Origin: Coprousia sp963931435
Lineage (GTDB): Bacteria; Actinomycetota; Coriobacteriia; Coriobacteriales; Coriobacteriaceae
Length of the DNA stretch: 64,000 bases
Reading direction: 5' to 3'
Assembly: GCA_963931435.1 (NCBI GenBank)
Contig: OZ007012.1
Location: 1,736,001-1,800,000, forward strand
Under the pieces are notes generated by a model, which was given only the letters and a program-made list of their open reading frames with translations, did no database searches and was not told where the DNA came from. The position numbers and the translations under genes are program-made. The first letter of the stretch is position 1; every line of letters begins with the position of its first letter. This document shows, piece after piece, positions 8,882 through 16,594 of this stretch.

Positions 8882-8992
8882 GAATCTCCTCACGCTTCTC
8901 TGTTTCTTACTGCAGTATAAACCGGCATGCATCAACACAAAGCAACTGCGAAAAGTCAGATGCCATGCGTTTGCCTCAAGCGCTCGTCATTC

Positions 8993-9627
8993 CTACTGGA
9001 AAAGCGGCACGCGGCCCAGCAGGAAATCATCAACGGGAAACTCATCCGACCCGATCACGAGCGCATAGGTTCCCGGATAGCGCTGAACAAACTCTCCAAG
9101 CCCCTTCAAGCTCTTGACGCGCCCGCTTTTCACCTCGATCGCTGTTCTCCGTCGGCCTTTCGTCACCACGAAATCGACCTCATAGGAGCCATCGCGCCAC
9201 CACGTCACCGTAAAGCCCTCGCGGCGGGCCCGCGCAAGCAGATACGCCCCCACCGCTGTTTCGACCAAGTGGCCCCGATACTCGCTGTTCTCGCGCAAGC
9301 GTTCGCTCCGTTCGCCAGAAGCGGTAACCATGAGCGCGGTATCATGGGCAAGCAGTCGAGGCGAGCTCGCACGCTCCTTTATCCCTTTTCATCGTACTTG
9401 GGAAGACCGCTCAACAAACCGGCGCGTGAAAGCAGCTCGAGATAGTGCGCTATCGTGTCGGTGTTCCCGCGATCGTCAAGCTGACCGAGCAGCTTGCGAT
9501 AGGATAATTCTTGCGCTGAATAGACTGCGCCCACCTCGAAGAGCGCACGAAGCAGTGCCGGCTTGCGCACCACTTCCATCTCGAGTACATCCTGAGTGAG
9601 CGTTGGCTCAACGATCGCCTGTCTCAT
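8993..9627 (-). pseudogene. Degenerate AAA_14/DUF4143 ATPase
   Basis: Two minus-strand frames together encode the C-terminal half of a DUF4143 ATPase. The segment 9379-9627 has the middle region (QELSYRKLLGQLDDRGNTDTIAHYLELL, the winged-helix part). The segment 8993-9331 has the nuclease-like end (SYEVDFVVTKGRRRTAIEVKSG). They are in different frames, so a frameshift lies near 9332-9380. The N-terminal Walker A and B region is missing altogether. It is a dead relative of the three intact ATPases at 47-54.5 kb and interrupts the cysS-rlmB pair. Confidence 0.85.
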
Positions 9628-9924
9628 ATATGCCAGCCAACGATTTCATTTTTGATAGGATAACCTGTCAAATCTTCGTTTTTGTAATTTTGCTAGGTTA
9701 TGATGGCGATGTTTTTGCTTGAGGACAATAACCGCAAATTTCTGCGCTGCGTCCAAAAGCAAATAGCCGATCGCATACCTAGCAGCTTCAATAAAACACA
9801 TCACTGAGGGACCTCGTCATGCAACGAGGAACTGTGCAAGCACAGTCAGCACAGTTTCCCATTCACTTTCACGCACAAACTTCATCGTGTACTTGAGATA
9901 TCGGACGAAAAGCGCCTTCACATA
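9628..9924. other. Non-coding stretch with two adjacent small hairpins
   Basis: No credible gene is seen. The sequence is noticeably more AT-rich than its surroundings. Two perfect inverted repeats sit side by side: CCTCGT/ACGAGG (9812-9829) and ACTGTGC/GCACAGT (9831-9846). It is probably debris left with the DUF4143 pseudogene. Confidence 0.5.
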
Positions 9925-9953
9925 CGAAAACCGCCCCTCGCAAAGGGGCGGTT
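9925..9953 (-). terminator. Terminator of cysS
   Basis: On the minus strand AACCGCCCC pairs with GGGGCGGTT around a 7-base loop, followed by TTCG. It lies 77 bases after the cysS stop. The T-run is short but the 9-bp stem is perfect. Confidence 0.75.
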
Positions 9954-10029
9954 CCCGGAAATCATAGGTTTCCGCAATCGGCAAACTCAGCCTGCGTTGG
10001 GCAAAAGCTGCGCTATGCGTTGCGCGAAG

Positions 10030-11496
10030 CTACACGTGCTTGATGCGGCTGCCCGCGGCGGTGTCCTCAATCACGAGGCCCATGTCGCGCAGCTGGTCGC
10101 GAATAGCGTCGGCCACGTCCCAGTTCTTGGCGGCGCGGGCCTCGGCGCGGGCTGTGAGGATCTGCTCGGCGGCCTCGGCAACGTCGTCGCCCGTGTAGGC
10201 GCAAAGCCCCCCGGCAACGCCGAGGAGCCCCACCGGCAGCTCCTCCTCGGGCTCGGGAAACTCGATGCCCAAGATTTTGAACGCACCGGCGATACTCGCC
10301 GCTGCACCCGTTGCCGCGTCCGCATCGACCGCGGAACCCGCCTGGTCAAGGTAGGTGTTGGCGTCGGTCACCAGCTGGAAGTACGCCGCGAGCGCGCCCG
10401 CGGTGTTGAAGTCGTCGTTCATCTGGCGCTCGAACTCCGCCTTTGCGGCATCGACCGCTGCCCCGAGCGAAGCGGCGAGCTCAGCGGCTGCCGCGCCTTC
10501 GGCATGGTGCGCAGCCCACACCAGGTTTTTGACGGTGCCGGCAATGCGTGCCAGCGAGTTCTCTGCACCGGCAAGGCGCTCCCAGGAGAAATCGAGCGGG
10601 CTGCGGTAATGCGTCTGCAGCATGAGTAGGCGAAGCGCCGCCGCGGAGTGCTTCTCGAGCACTTCCTCGAGCGTGAAGAAGTTGCCGAGCGACTTGGACA
10701 TCTTCTCACCGTCAACAAGCAACATCCCCGTATGCATCCACGTATTGGCAAAACCCTCGTGCCAAGCACACGTGGCCTGAGCGCACTCGTTCTCGTGATG
10801 CGGGAAGGCGAGGTCCGACCCACCGCCGTGGATGTCGATCGGGCAGCCCAGATAGCGGTGGACCATGGCGGCACACTCGGTGTGCCAGCCCGGGCGCCCC
10901 TCGCCCCACGGGCTCTTCCAGCTCGGCTCACCGGGTTTGGCGGCCTTCCAAAGGGCAAAGTCCAGCGGGTCGCGCTTGGCCTCGCCCGCGGCGATGCGCG
11001 CGCCCACCATAAGATCATCGATCTTGCGGCCCGACACCTCGCCATAGGCGGGGTCGCTTCGCACGGCAAAGTACACGTCGCCGTTATCGGCCGCGTAGGC
11101 ATATCCGCCCTCGATGAGCGTCTTGATCATGCCGATCATAGGGCCGATCTCTTTGGTGGCACGCGGGCGCACATCGGGGTCCATCACGTTAGCCGCATGC
11201 ATGACGTTGATGAACTTCTTCGAGAACTCCTCGGCTACCTCGGCGGCGGTACGTCCCTGTTCGTTCGCGCGATTGATGATCTTGTCGTCCACGTCGGTCA
11301 GGTTCTGGGCAAACGTCACTTCAAAGCCCGACGTGATGAGCCAGCGGCGAATCACGTCAAAGGAGATGAACGTGCGCGCGTTGCCAATGTGGATGTTGTC
11401 ATAGACCGTCGGGCCGCACACGTACATACGAACCTTGCCCTCTTCGATGGGGGCGAACTCCTCTTTTTTGCGCGTGGCCGAGTTGTAGATAAGCAT
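10030..11496 (-). CDS. cysS: Cysteinyl-tRNA synthetase
   Basis: This 488-residue class I synthetase charges tRNA-Cys. It has the HIGN nucleotide-binding motif (IHIGNART), KMSKS (EKMSKSLGN), and the zinc-binding residues in MYVCGPTVYD, WHTECA and HHENECAQ that select cysteine. The ATG at 11496 has a GAGGAGA site; a longer frame to 11622 runs into the promoter region. A TATAAT -10 candidate lies at 11570-11575, without a good -35. No T-box-like leader is visible in the short upstream gap. Confidence 0.96.
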   Translation of the reverse strand: MLIYNSATRKKEEFAPIEEGKVRMYVCGPTVYDNIHIGNARTFISFDVIRRWLITSGFEVTFAQNLTDVDDKIINRANEQGRTAAEVAEEFSKKFINVMHAANVMDPDVRPRATKEIGPMIGMIKTLIEGGYAYAADNGDVYFAVRSDPAYGEVSGRKIDDLMVGARIAAGEAKRDPLDFALWKAAKPGEPSWKSPWGEGRPGWHTECAAMVHRYLGCPIDIHGGGSDLAFPHHENECAQATCAWHEGFANTWMHTGMLLVDGEKMSKSLGNFFTLEEVLEKHSAAALRLLMLQTHYRSPLDFSWERLAGAENSLARIAGTVKNLVWAAHHAEGAAAAELAASLGAAVDAAKAEFERQMNDDFNTAGALAAYFQLVTDANTYLDQAGSAVDADAATGAAASIAGAFKILGIEFPEPEEELPVGLLGVAGGLCAYTGDDVAEAAEQILTARAEARAAKNWDVADAIRDQLRDMGLVIEDTAAGSRIKHV

Positions 11497-11579
11497 GAGA
11501 TCTCCTCGCGTTGCCTCGCCCGTGATGCTCGCGCAGGTTTGCCGCGGCGGCAGGGCGCGATACTGCTCGATTATACGCG

Positions 11580-11606
11580 ACCGGGCCCGGAAAGACCGGG
11601 CCCGGT
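11580..11606 (-). terminator. Hairpin after thiE
   Basis: Two copies of the palindrome CCGGGCCCGG, spaced by AAAGA, can form a stem of 11 bp between thiE and cysS. There is no T-run, so it may be a weak or Rho-assisted end of the thi operon. Confidence 0.45.
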
Positions 11607-11645
11607 GCGCAAGAGTGAACAATCTGACGTTCTGAGAGATAGCGT

Positions 11646-12347
11646 CTAGTCGCTGTTTGCTCGCCAGAGGTCGACGAGCTCCTTAGCTGCCGCATACGGG
11701 TCATCGGCACCCGCCACGGCGGATACCACAAAGAAGCCCTCCACGCCGGTCGCCGCAAGCGCGGGGATGTCCGCGGCTTTGACGCCGCCGCCCACCACGA
11801 TGGGGCGCGGGCTCACCTGGTGGAGCTCGGCGAGCTCGGCCAGACTACGGGTGATTACGCGTCCGTCGTCGTCAAGCCCGCAGTCGGGCTTGGTGGCCGT
11901 CTCGTGCAGGGGGCCCACACCAAAGTAGTCCACCGCCGAGACATCGGCCGTCTCGATATAGTGACGCATCTCATGCGCGGCGGCAGAGAGCCCCACCACC
12001 GCATCCTCGCCGAGGAACTTCCGGCAAATCTCGGGCGGAATATCGGACTGCCCCACATGAACACCGTCCACCTTGATGCCCATCTCGCGCGCGGCGAGCG
12101 CCACATCGAGTCGGTCATCAATGAGCAGAGGCACGGTGTCGGACTTGTCGGCAGCGGCAATGGCGTCTGCCACGCGGCGCGCGCAGTCGATCATCTCGCG
12201 CGCGCCCGCCACCTTGGAACGCACCTGGATGATGGTGAAGCCGGCGTCGAGCGCTTGAGCCACCACCTCTTCCACAGGGCGACCGCAGGTGTTCTCGGGT
12301 CCTAATACCAGATATGCCGAGATATCAAGGTTGTCACGTATGCTCAT
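11646..12347 (-). CDS. thiE: Thiamine-phosphate synthase
   Basis: The 233-residue TIM-barrel enzyme joins hydroxymethylpyrimidine diphosphate and thiazole phosphate to form thiamine phosphate. Recognisable motifs are FTIIQVRSK (diphosphate side), PLLIDDRLDVALA, DGVHVGQSDIP and DYFGVGPLHETATKPD. The ATG at 12347 follows AGGGGAG. It starts 11 bases after the MTH1187-like gene and is the last gene of the TPP-riboswitch operon with thiM. Confidence 0.94.
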   Translation of the reverse strand: MSIRDNLDISAYLVLGPENTCGRPVEEVVAQALDAGFTIIQVRSKVAGAREMIDCARRVADAIAAADKSDTVPLLIDDRLDVALAAREMGIKVDGVHVGQSDIPPEICRKFLGEDAVVGLSAAAHEMRHYIETADVSAVDYFGVGPLHETATKPDCGLDDDGRVITRSLAELAELHQVSPRPIVVGGGVKAADIPALAATGVEGFFVVSAVAGADDPYAAAKELVDLWRANSD

Positions 12348-12358
12348 AGCGCACTCCC

Positions 12359-12712
12359 CTATGCCTTGCAGGCGCACGCGCCGGCGCCGTTCGCCGCGGC
12401 CTCATCGGAGCCCGCGCCGTCCAGAATCTCGTCCACCACGCGCACCTTGCGCTCCATCATGTTCTCAAAGCCGGGGCGAATATCGGCCTTGAGCACCACC
12501 TCGGTGCGGATACCGCGCTCCGCAAGCACAAAGGTCGCGTCGCGCACGGTGCGCATCACGTCGTCCCACTCGCCCTCGATCTCGGTGAACATGGAGTTGG
12601 TGCGGCAGGAAAGACCGCTCTCGCGAATGACGCGGATAACCTCCGCCACATACTCCTTCAGCTCGTCGCCCACGCCCACCGGCGCGATGGCCACGGCAAC
12701 CAGCGTGTTCAT
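12359..12712 (-). CDS. Thiamine-binding protein, MTH1187/YkoF-like (DUF77)
   Basis: The 117-residue ferredoxin-fold protein starts MNTLVAVAIAPVGVGDELKEYV and includes SCRTNSMFTEIEGEWDDVM, typical of the MTH1187/YqgV family, which binds thiamine or its precursors in several bacteria. It starts at the base after the thiM stop and ends 11 bases before thiE, inside the riboswitch operon. That context supports a role in thiamine or thiazole handling. The Cys/Ala-rich tail ACACKA is unusual. The exact ligand is unknown. Confidence 0.82.
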   Translation of the reverse strand: MNTLVAVAIAPVGVGDELKEYVAEVIRVIRESGLSCRTNSMFTEIEGEWDDVMRTVRDATFVLAERGIRTEVVLKADIRPGFENMMERKVRVVDEILDGAGSDEAAANGAGACACKA

Positions 12713-13552
12713 TTACGCCTCCTCGATCTCAAAGGTATGGTGCGCAATGTCCTCGGGCGTAGCAAGGTAGAGCTCATCCAAAAACGCCACCTGGAAGCTT
12801 GCCGGCGCGTTTACCCGTGCACCGGCACGCTCACCTGCAACGTTGTAGACGCCCACCGCCGCAAGCGCCGCCGCAAGCGGGGTCTCCGCACATGCGGCAT
12901 ACACGGCGCAAACGCCGCCCAAGCTGCAGCCGGAGCCTGTGATCTTGGCCATGAAGTGCGAGCCACCGTGGCTCAAGACCACGGTCTCACCATCGGTCAC
13001 CAGGTCAGTCTCGCCCGAAACCGCCACAGCGCCACCCGTGTAGCGCGCAATAGCGACTGCGGCGGCGCGGGCCGCGTCAACCTCCTGCGTGGAATCGACG
13101 CCGCGCACGGCCGCGCCCGCATCAGCGCGCTCGAGCCCCCACACGTCAGCCAGGGTAATCACCTCGGACGCATTGCCGCGCACGATAGTGGGCTTATAGG
13201 GCTTGAAGTCGGCAAGAAGCTGAGTGCGGAGCTTACCCATGCCCACGGCGACAGGATCGACCACCCACGGCTTGTTGAGCTCGTGCAGGCGCTTGGCCGT
13301 AGCGGGCAGGGTATCTGCGTAAACGGGCAGGAGCGTGCCTACGTTGATGTACATGGCACCGCCCAGCTCGGCCATCGCCTCGCCCTCGTCGGGCAGATAG
13401 ACCATAGCCGCCGAACCACCCACGGCGATCTGGGCGTTCGCCACAAAGTTGATGGTCACCGTGTTGGTGATAGACGGCGCCACCGGGCACGTCTCGCGTA
13501 CCTTCTGCGCCGCGCGCGCCACCTGTGCTTCCAGCGTTTCTTTCTCGATCAT
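12713..13552 (-). CDS. thiM: Hydroxyethylthiazole kinase
   Basis: The 279-residue ribokinase-fold enzyme phosphorylates 4-methyl-5-(2-hydroxyethyl)thiazole in thiamine salvage. Visible motifs are the opening SITNTVTINFVANAQIAVGGSAAM, DPVAVGMGKLR, GNASEVITLA and KITGSGCSLGGV, where the cysteine-containing anion hole lies. The start at 13552 is preceded by GGAAAGGAT. It is the first gene after the TPP riboswitch and is followed without a gap by the thiamine-binding protein gene. Confidence 0.95.
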   Translation of the reverse strand: MIEKETLEAQVARAAQKVRETCPVAPSITNTVTINFVANAQIAVGGSAAMVYLPDEGEAMAELGGAMYINVGTLLPVYADTLPATAKRLHELNKPWVVDPVAVGMGKLRTQLLADFKPYKPTIVRGNASEVITLADVWGLERADAGAAVRGVDSTQEVDAARAAAVAIARYTGGAVAVSGETDLVTDGETVVLSHGGSHFMAKITGSGCSLGGVCAVYAACAETPLAAALAAVGVYNVAGERAGARVNAPASFQVAFLDELYLATPEDIAHHTFEIEEA

Positions 13553-13574
13553 CGAAGATCCTTTCCGGAGCAAC

Positions 13575-13760
13575 GAAAAAGGCGCCCACCCGAGGCTTCA
13601 CGCGTTGCCCTCTGCTGATGCCCGCAGACGGCAACGCCCTCAGGGAGCGCCTTGTGTTCGCGTCCATGCTCCCTACGACAGCATTACCTGACAGGTTCGA
13701 AGGGTTGGGCAGAGCGCCCTCTCAACTCGGCATGCGCCTTTGCGCGCCGGGTACCCCTGC
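13575..13760 (-). promoter_or_regulatory. TPP riboswitch with terminator platform
   Basis: Reading the minus strand, about 13760-13664 contains the THI-box parts in order: GGGGTACC, GCCGAGTTGAGAGG, ACCCTTCGAACCTG, GGTAATGC and GTAGGGA. Downstream (13652-13575) a long hairpin ends GGCGCC followed by TTTTTCG, just before the thiM ribosome-binding site. Binding of thiamine diphosphate should favour this terminator and turn off thiM, the MTH1187-like gene and thiE. Confidence 0.93.
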
Positions 13761-13863
13761 ATCGATGTCTATGATAGTGCGCGCAGCGTCATCTGGGCGC
13801 GGCAATCAAAACGTTTTACGCGTTTTGGTACCTCGCGTTTTGGCCTCGTCCCCAAATGTGCAG

Positions 13864-14340
13864 CTATGCGTGGTCAAGCAGGCATACGGCCCAGGCGCCA
13901 ATTCCGGCGCCCTCGCCCTCCCAGCCGAGGCGCTCGGTAGTAGTGGCCTTCACGCCCACATGCTCGACGGAAACCCCAAGGGCGCGCGCCAGGTTCTCGC
14001 GCATCGCCTCGCGATGCGGGCCAATCTTGGGCTCTTGAGCGGCGATGGTGCAGTCCGCATCCACAAAGGTATAACCGCGCTCGCGGGCATAGGCCATCAC
14101 ACGGCCGAGCAACACGAGCGAATCCGCTCCCTCATAAGCCGGATCATCGTCGGGAAAGAGCTTGCCGATGTCGCCCCCGCGGCACGCACCCAGGATCGCA
14201 TCGGCAAGGGCATGGGCGAGCACGTCGGCATCGGAGTGGCCGAGAAGCCCCTTGTTGTGTGGAATGTCGACGCCGCCGATGATGCAGCGGCGGCCCTCCA
14301 CCAAACGATGCACGTCGTATCCGTGTCCTATGCTCAGCAC
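13864..14340 (-). CDS. ispF: 2-C-methyl-D-erythritol 2,4-cyclodiphosphate synthase
   Basis: The 158-residue enzyme makes the cyclic diphosphate of the non-mevalonate isoprenoid pathway. It starts with GTG (VLSIGHGYDVHRLVEGR) and holds the metal ligands of the family in GYDVHR and GHSDADVLAHA, plus KATTTERLGWEGEG near the end. It overlaps the end of ispD by 7 bases, so translation is coupled. Confidence 0.95.
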   Translation of the reverse strand: MLSIGHGYDVHRLVEGRRCIIGGVDIPHNKGLLGHSDADVLAHALADAILGACRGGDIGKLFPDDDPAYEGADSLVLLGRVMAYARERGYTFVDADCTIAAQEPKIGPHREAMRENLARALGVSVEHVGVKATTTERLGWEGEGAGIGAWAVCLLDHA

Positions 14341-15203
14341 GGCAATCCTCCTTTTAGCTTCCGCGCGCGCAGCACCGCCTCGGCGAGCACGCGATCCTCG
14401 GGCACCGTGACCTTGAAGTTGTCGCGCGGCCCCGCGATGCAGCGCACCCGCCCGCCCGCGCGCTCCACGAGCGAGGCGTCGTCGGTGCCCGTGAAGCCCT
14501 CGGCGTCCGCCACGGCGAACGCGCGGCGCATCATGGCGACGGAGAAGACCTGCGGCGTCTGCACGCACCAGTAGCGCCCGCGGTCGGGCGTGTCCTCCAC
14601 GACGCCGTCGGTGTCGGCGATCTTGAGCGTGTCGATGGCGGGCTGGCCGCACACCGCGCCGTCGAGCTCCGGGTCGGCGAGCAGGGCCGCGACCACCTCG
14701 TCGATGACCGCCGGGGTGATGAGCGGGCGCGCGCCGTCGTGCACGGCGACGTAGGCGCACGATGCGGGCGCGGCCGCGACGCCGGCGCGCGTGGAATCCT
14801 GCCGCGTAACCCCCGCTGTAGCGAAGCCCACCGGCGTGGTGAAGCCAAAGGGTTCGACGGCGCGCTCGCGCATCTCCGCGCGGTGCGCGTCGGGACACAC
14901 GACCACGATGTGCGCGATGCTGCGCGCGCGATCGAACGCCTCGATGGTCCAAGAGAGCAGGGGGCGGCCCGCCAGCTCGATCATCTGCTTGCCGCCGGGC
15001 GCGCCGAAGCGGGTGCCGGAGCCCCCCGCCACGATGACGGCGCACACCGCGGGGGCGTCCGCGGCGAAGGCGTCCCGGCGCCCGTCCCGCGTATCGTGCG
15101 CAGCACCCGGCGCCGCGGCGGGCGCGGCGCCCGTGCGGAAGGCATCGCGCGCGCGAGCCGGGACCTCGACCGAATCCACGCCCTGCATCCGCATCCCCTC
15201 CAT
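14334..15203 (-). CDS. ispD: 2-C-methyl-D-erythritol 4-phosphate cytidylyltransferase
   Basis: This 289-residue protein transfers CMP to methylerythritol phosphate. The catalytic part starts near residue 52 with AVIVAGGSGTRFGAPGGKQM and includes VAVHDGARPLIT and QTPQVFS. The first about 50 residues are an Ala/Arg-rich extension not needed by the family, so the true start could be further in. The ATG shares its A with the disA TGA, which supports coupled translation from this start. disA, ispD and ispF form one overlapping operon. Confidence 0.93.
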   Translation of the reverse strand: MEGMRMQGVDSVEVPARARDAFRTGAAPAAAPGAAHDTRDGRRDAFAADAPAVCAVIVAGGSGTRFGAPGGKQMIELAGRPLLSWTIEAFDRARSIAHIVVVCPDAHRAEMRERAVEPFGFTTPVGFATAGVTRQDSTRAGVAAAPASCAYVAVHDGARPLITPAVIDEVVAALLADPELDGAVCGQPAIDTLKIADTDGVVEDTPDRGRYWCVQTPQVFSVAMMRRAFAVADAEGFTGTDDASLVERAGGRVRCIAGPRDNFKVTVPEDRVLAEAVLRARKLKGGLPC

Positions 15204-16270
15204 CAGGCCTGGGCGCCGCGGCGGCCCTGGATGCGGTAGAGCGAGTCCGCCAGGATGGTGGGGTTGTTCACGCCGAAGTCGACCAGGCGCTCCGGATCCT
15301 TGCGGATGTCGTCCATGAGGTCCTGGAGCGACCCGTACTCGTCCACGATGCGCTCGGCCACGCCGTCGCGCACCACCGAGACCTGGGAGAGGGTGCGCAG
15401 CCCGAGCGGCGTCATGACCGAGTCCTCGTCCAGGTCGTCGAAGCCCAGCGCGCTCGCCACCTTCTGCGGGTTGGTGAGCTCCTGCGGCGTCATCTCGGCG
15501 AGATGCGCGCGGATGCGCAGTGCGTTCTCCTCCGAGGAATCGCTCGCGTAGTCGCGGATCATGAGGTTGTACTCGGTGTCGATGTTCTCGCCCGCGAGCT
15601 GCTCCAGCTGCATGCGCACGATCTTGCCCTGCGTGCCCAGCTTGACGATACATGCCTTGAGCGCGTCCTTGGCCTGCTGCAGGATCTCGAAGCCGGAGAT
15701 GATGTCGGTGATGTCGGCGAGGGTGACGTAGTCGTCGAGCTCGAGCGCGGTGAGGCGCACGAGCGCGCGGTCGAGCTGGGTGCGCGTGGTCTGCAGGGTG
15801 GAGACCAGCTGGTTGACCGAGCTCATGATCTCGGGCACCGTCTGGATCTGGTAGCTCTTGCCGTGCACGTAGACGTTTACCACCGCGCGACGCGCCGAGA
15901 CCGAGATGACGATGGCGTCGGTGAGCACGCTCATGCGCGCGGCGGTGCGGTGGCGCATGCCGGTCTCGCTCGTGGCGAGCGAGGGATCGGGGTTGAGGTG
16001 GAAGTTGGCGCGCAGGATCTGCGTCACGTCGTCATCGATGACGATGGCGCCGTCCATCTTGGAGAGCTCGAACAGGCGGTTCGAGGTGAACGAGATGTTG
16101 AGCGGGAACCCGTCGTTGCCGGCGGCGAGCACGTGCTCGGTGTCACCCACGCAGATGAGGGCGCCCAAGTGCCCGGCGATGATCATGTCGAGGGCCGTGC
16201 GGATCGGCTGCCCCGGCGCCGTCAGCCGGATCGCCTGGTTCATGCGCTTCTGGATCTCTTCCTTGTTCAC
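15203..16270 (-). CDS. disA: DNA integrity scanning diadenylate cyclase
   Basis: The 355-residue protein makes cyclic di-AMP from ATP while scanning DNA for branched structures. The catalytic DAC domain shows DGA (residues 73-75) and RHRTA (106-110), followed by the helical linker and a C-terminal helix-hairpin-helix DNA-binding domain (about 290-350). It starts with GTG at 16270 after a GGGGGAG site. The usual upstream radA is absent; clpC lies upstream instead. Confidence 0.95.
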   Translation of the reverse strand: MNKEEIQKRMNQAIRLTAPGQPIRTALDMIIAGHLGALICVGDTEHVLAAGNDGFPLNISFTSNRLFELSKMDGAIVIDDDVTQILRANFHLNPDPSLATSETGMRHRTAARMSVLTDAIVISVSARRAVVNVYVHGKSYQIQTVPEIMSSVNQLVSTLQTTRTQLDRALVRLTALELDDYVTLADITDIISGFEILQQAKDALKACIVKLGTQGKIVRMQLEQLAGENIDTEYNLMIRDYASDSSEENALRIRAHLAEMTPQELTNPQKVASALGFDDLDEDSVMTPLGLRTLSQVSVVRDGVAERIVDEYGSLQDLMDDIRKDPERLVDFGVNNPTILADSLYRIQGRRGAQA

Positions 16271-16594
16271 GTGCTCCCCCGCCCTCTCGCTCGATACGCC
16301 CGCCCTCAGCCTGCGCGCAAAGGGCGCGCCTTACGGGAAAGGGCCCGCGCGGCACCATCCCGGCCTGGGCGGGACGGGCCGCGCATCGCATGCTCATGGT
16401 TTGCACTAGTTTCTCACGGAAAAGCACCCTGCGTCGAGCGCTAAACCAGAAGGTAACGAAAAAAAGCTCGCATGAAGGGGCCAGGGTGTCGCGAAGGCCC
16501 CGGCGCCGCCGGATGAGACGGGCGGGCAGCCGCAGCCCCTGCCGCGACGGCCCGCCCGCCGATTGCTCGTTGTTTGCTGTGGCAGCGCATCCGC
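16271..16594. other. Intergenic region between clpC and disA
   Basis: No gene is seen in these 324 bases. On the minus strand GGGGCC/GGCCCC can pair (around 16471-16499) with a T7 run a further 11 bases on (near 16458-16465), a loose terminator candidate for clpC. No convincing disA promoter could be picked out. Confidence 0.4.

Noticed and set aside
11497..11645. T-box leader before cysS
   Set aside because: The gap is short and lacks the T-box sequence and an antiterminator structure; only a -10-like TATAAT is seen.
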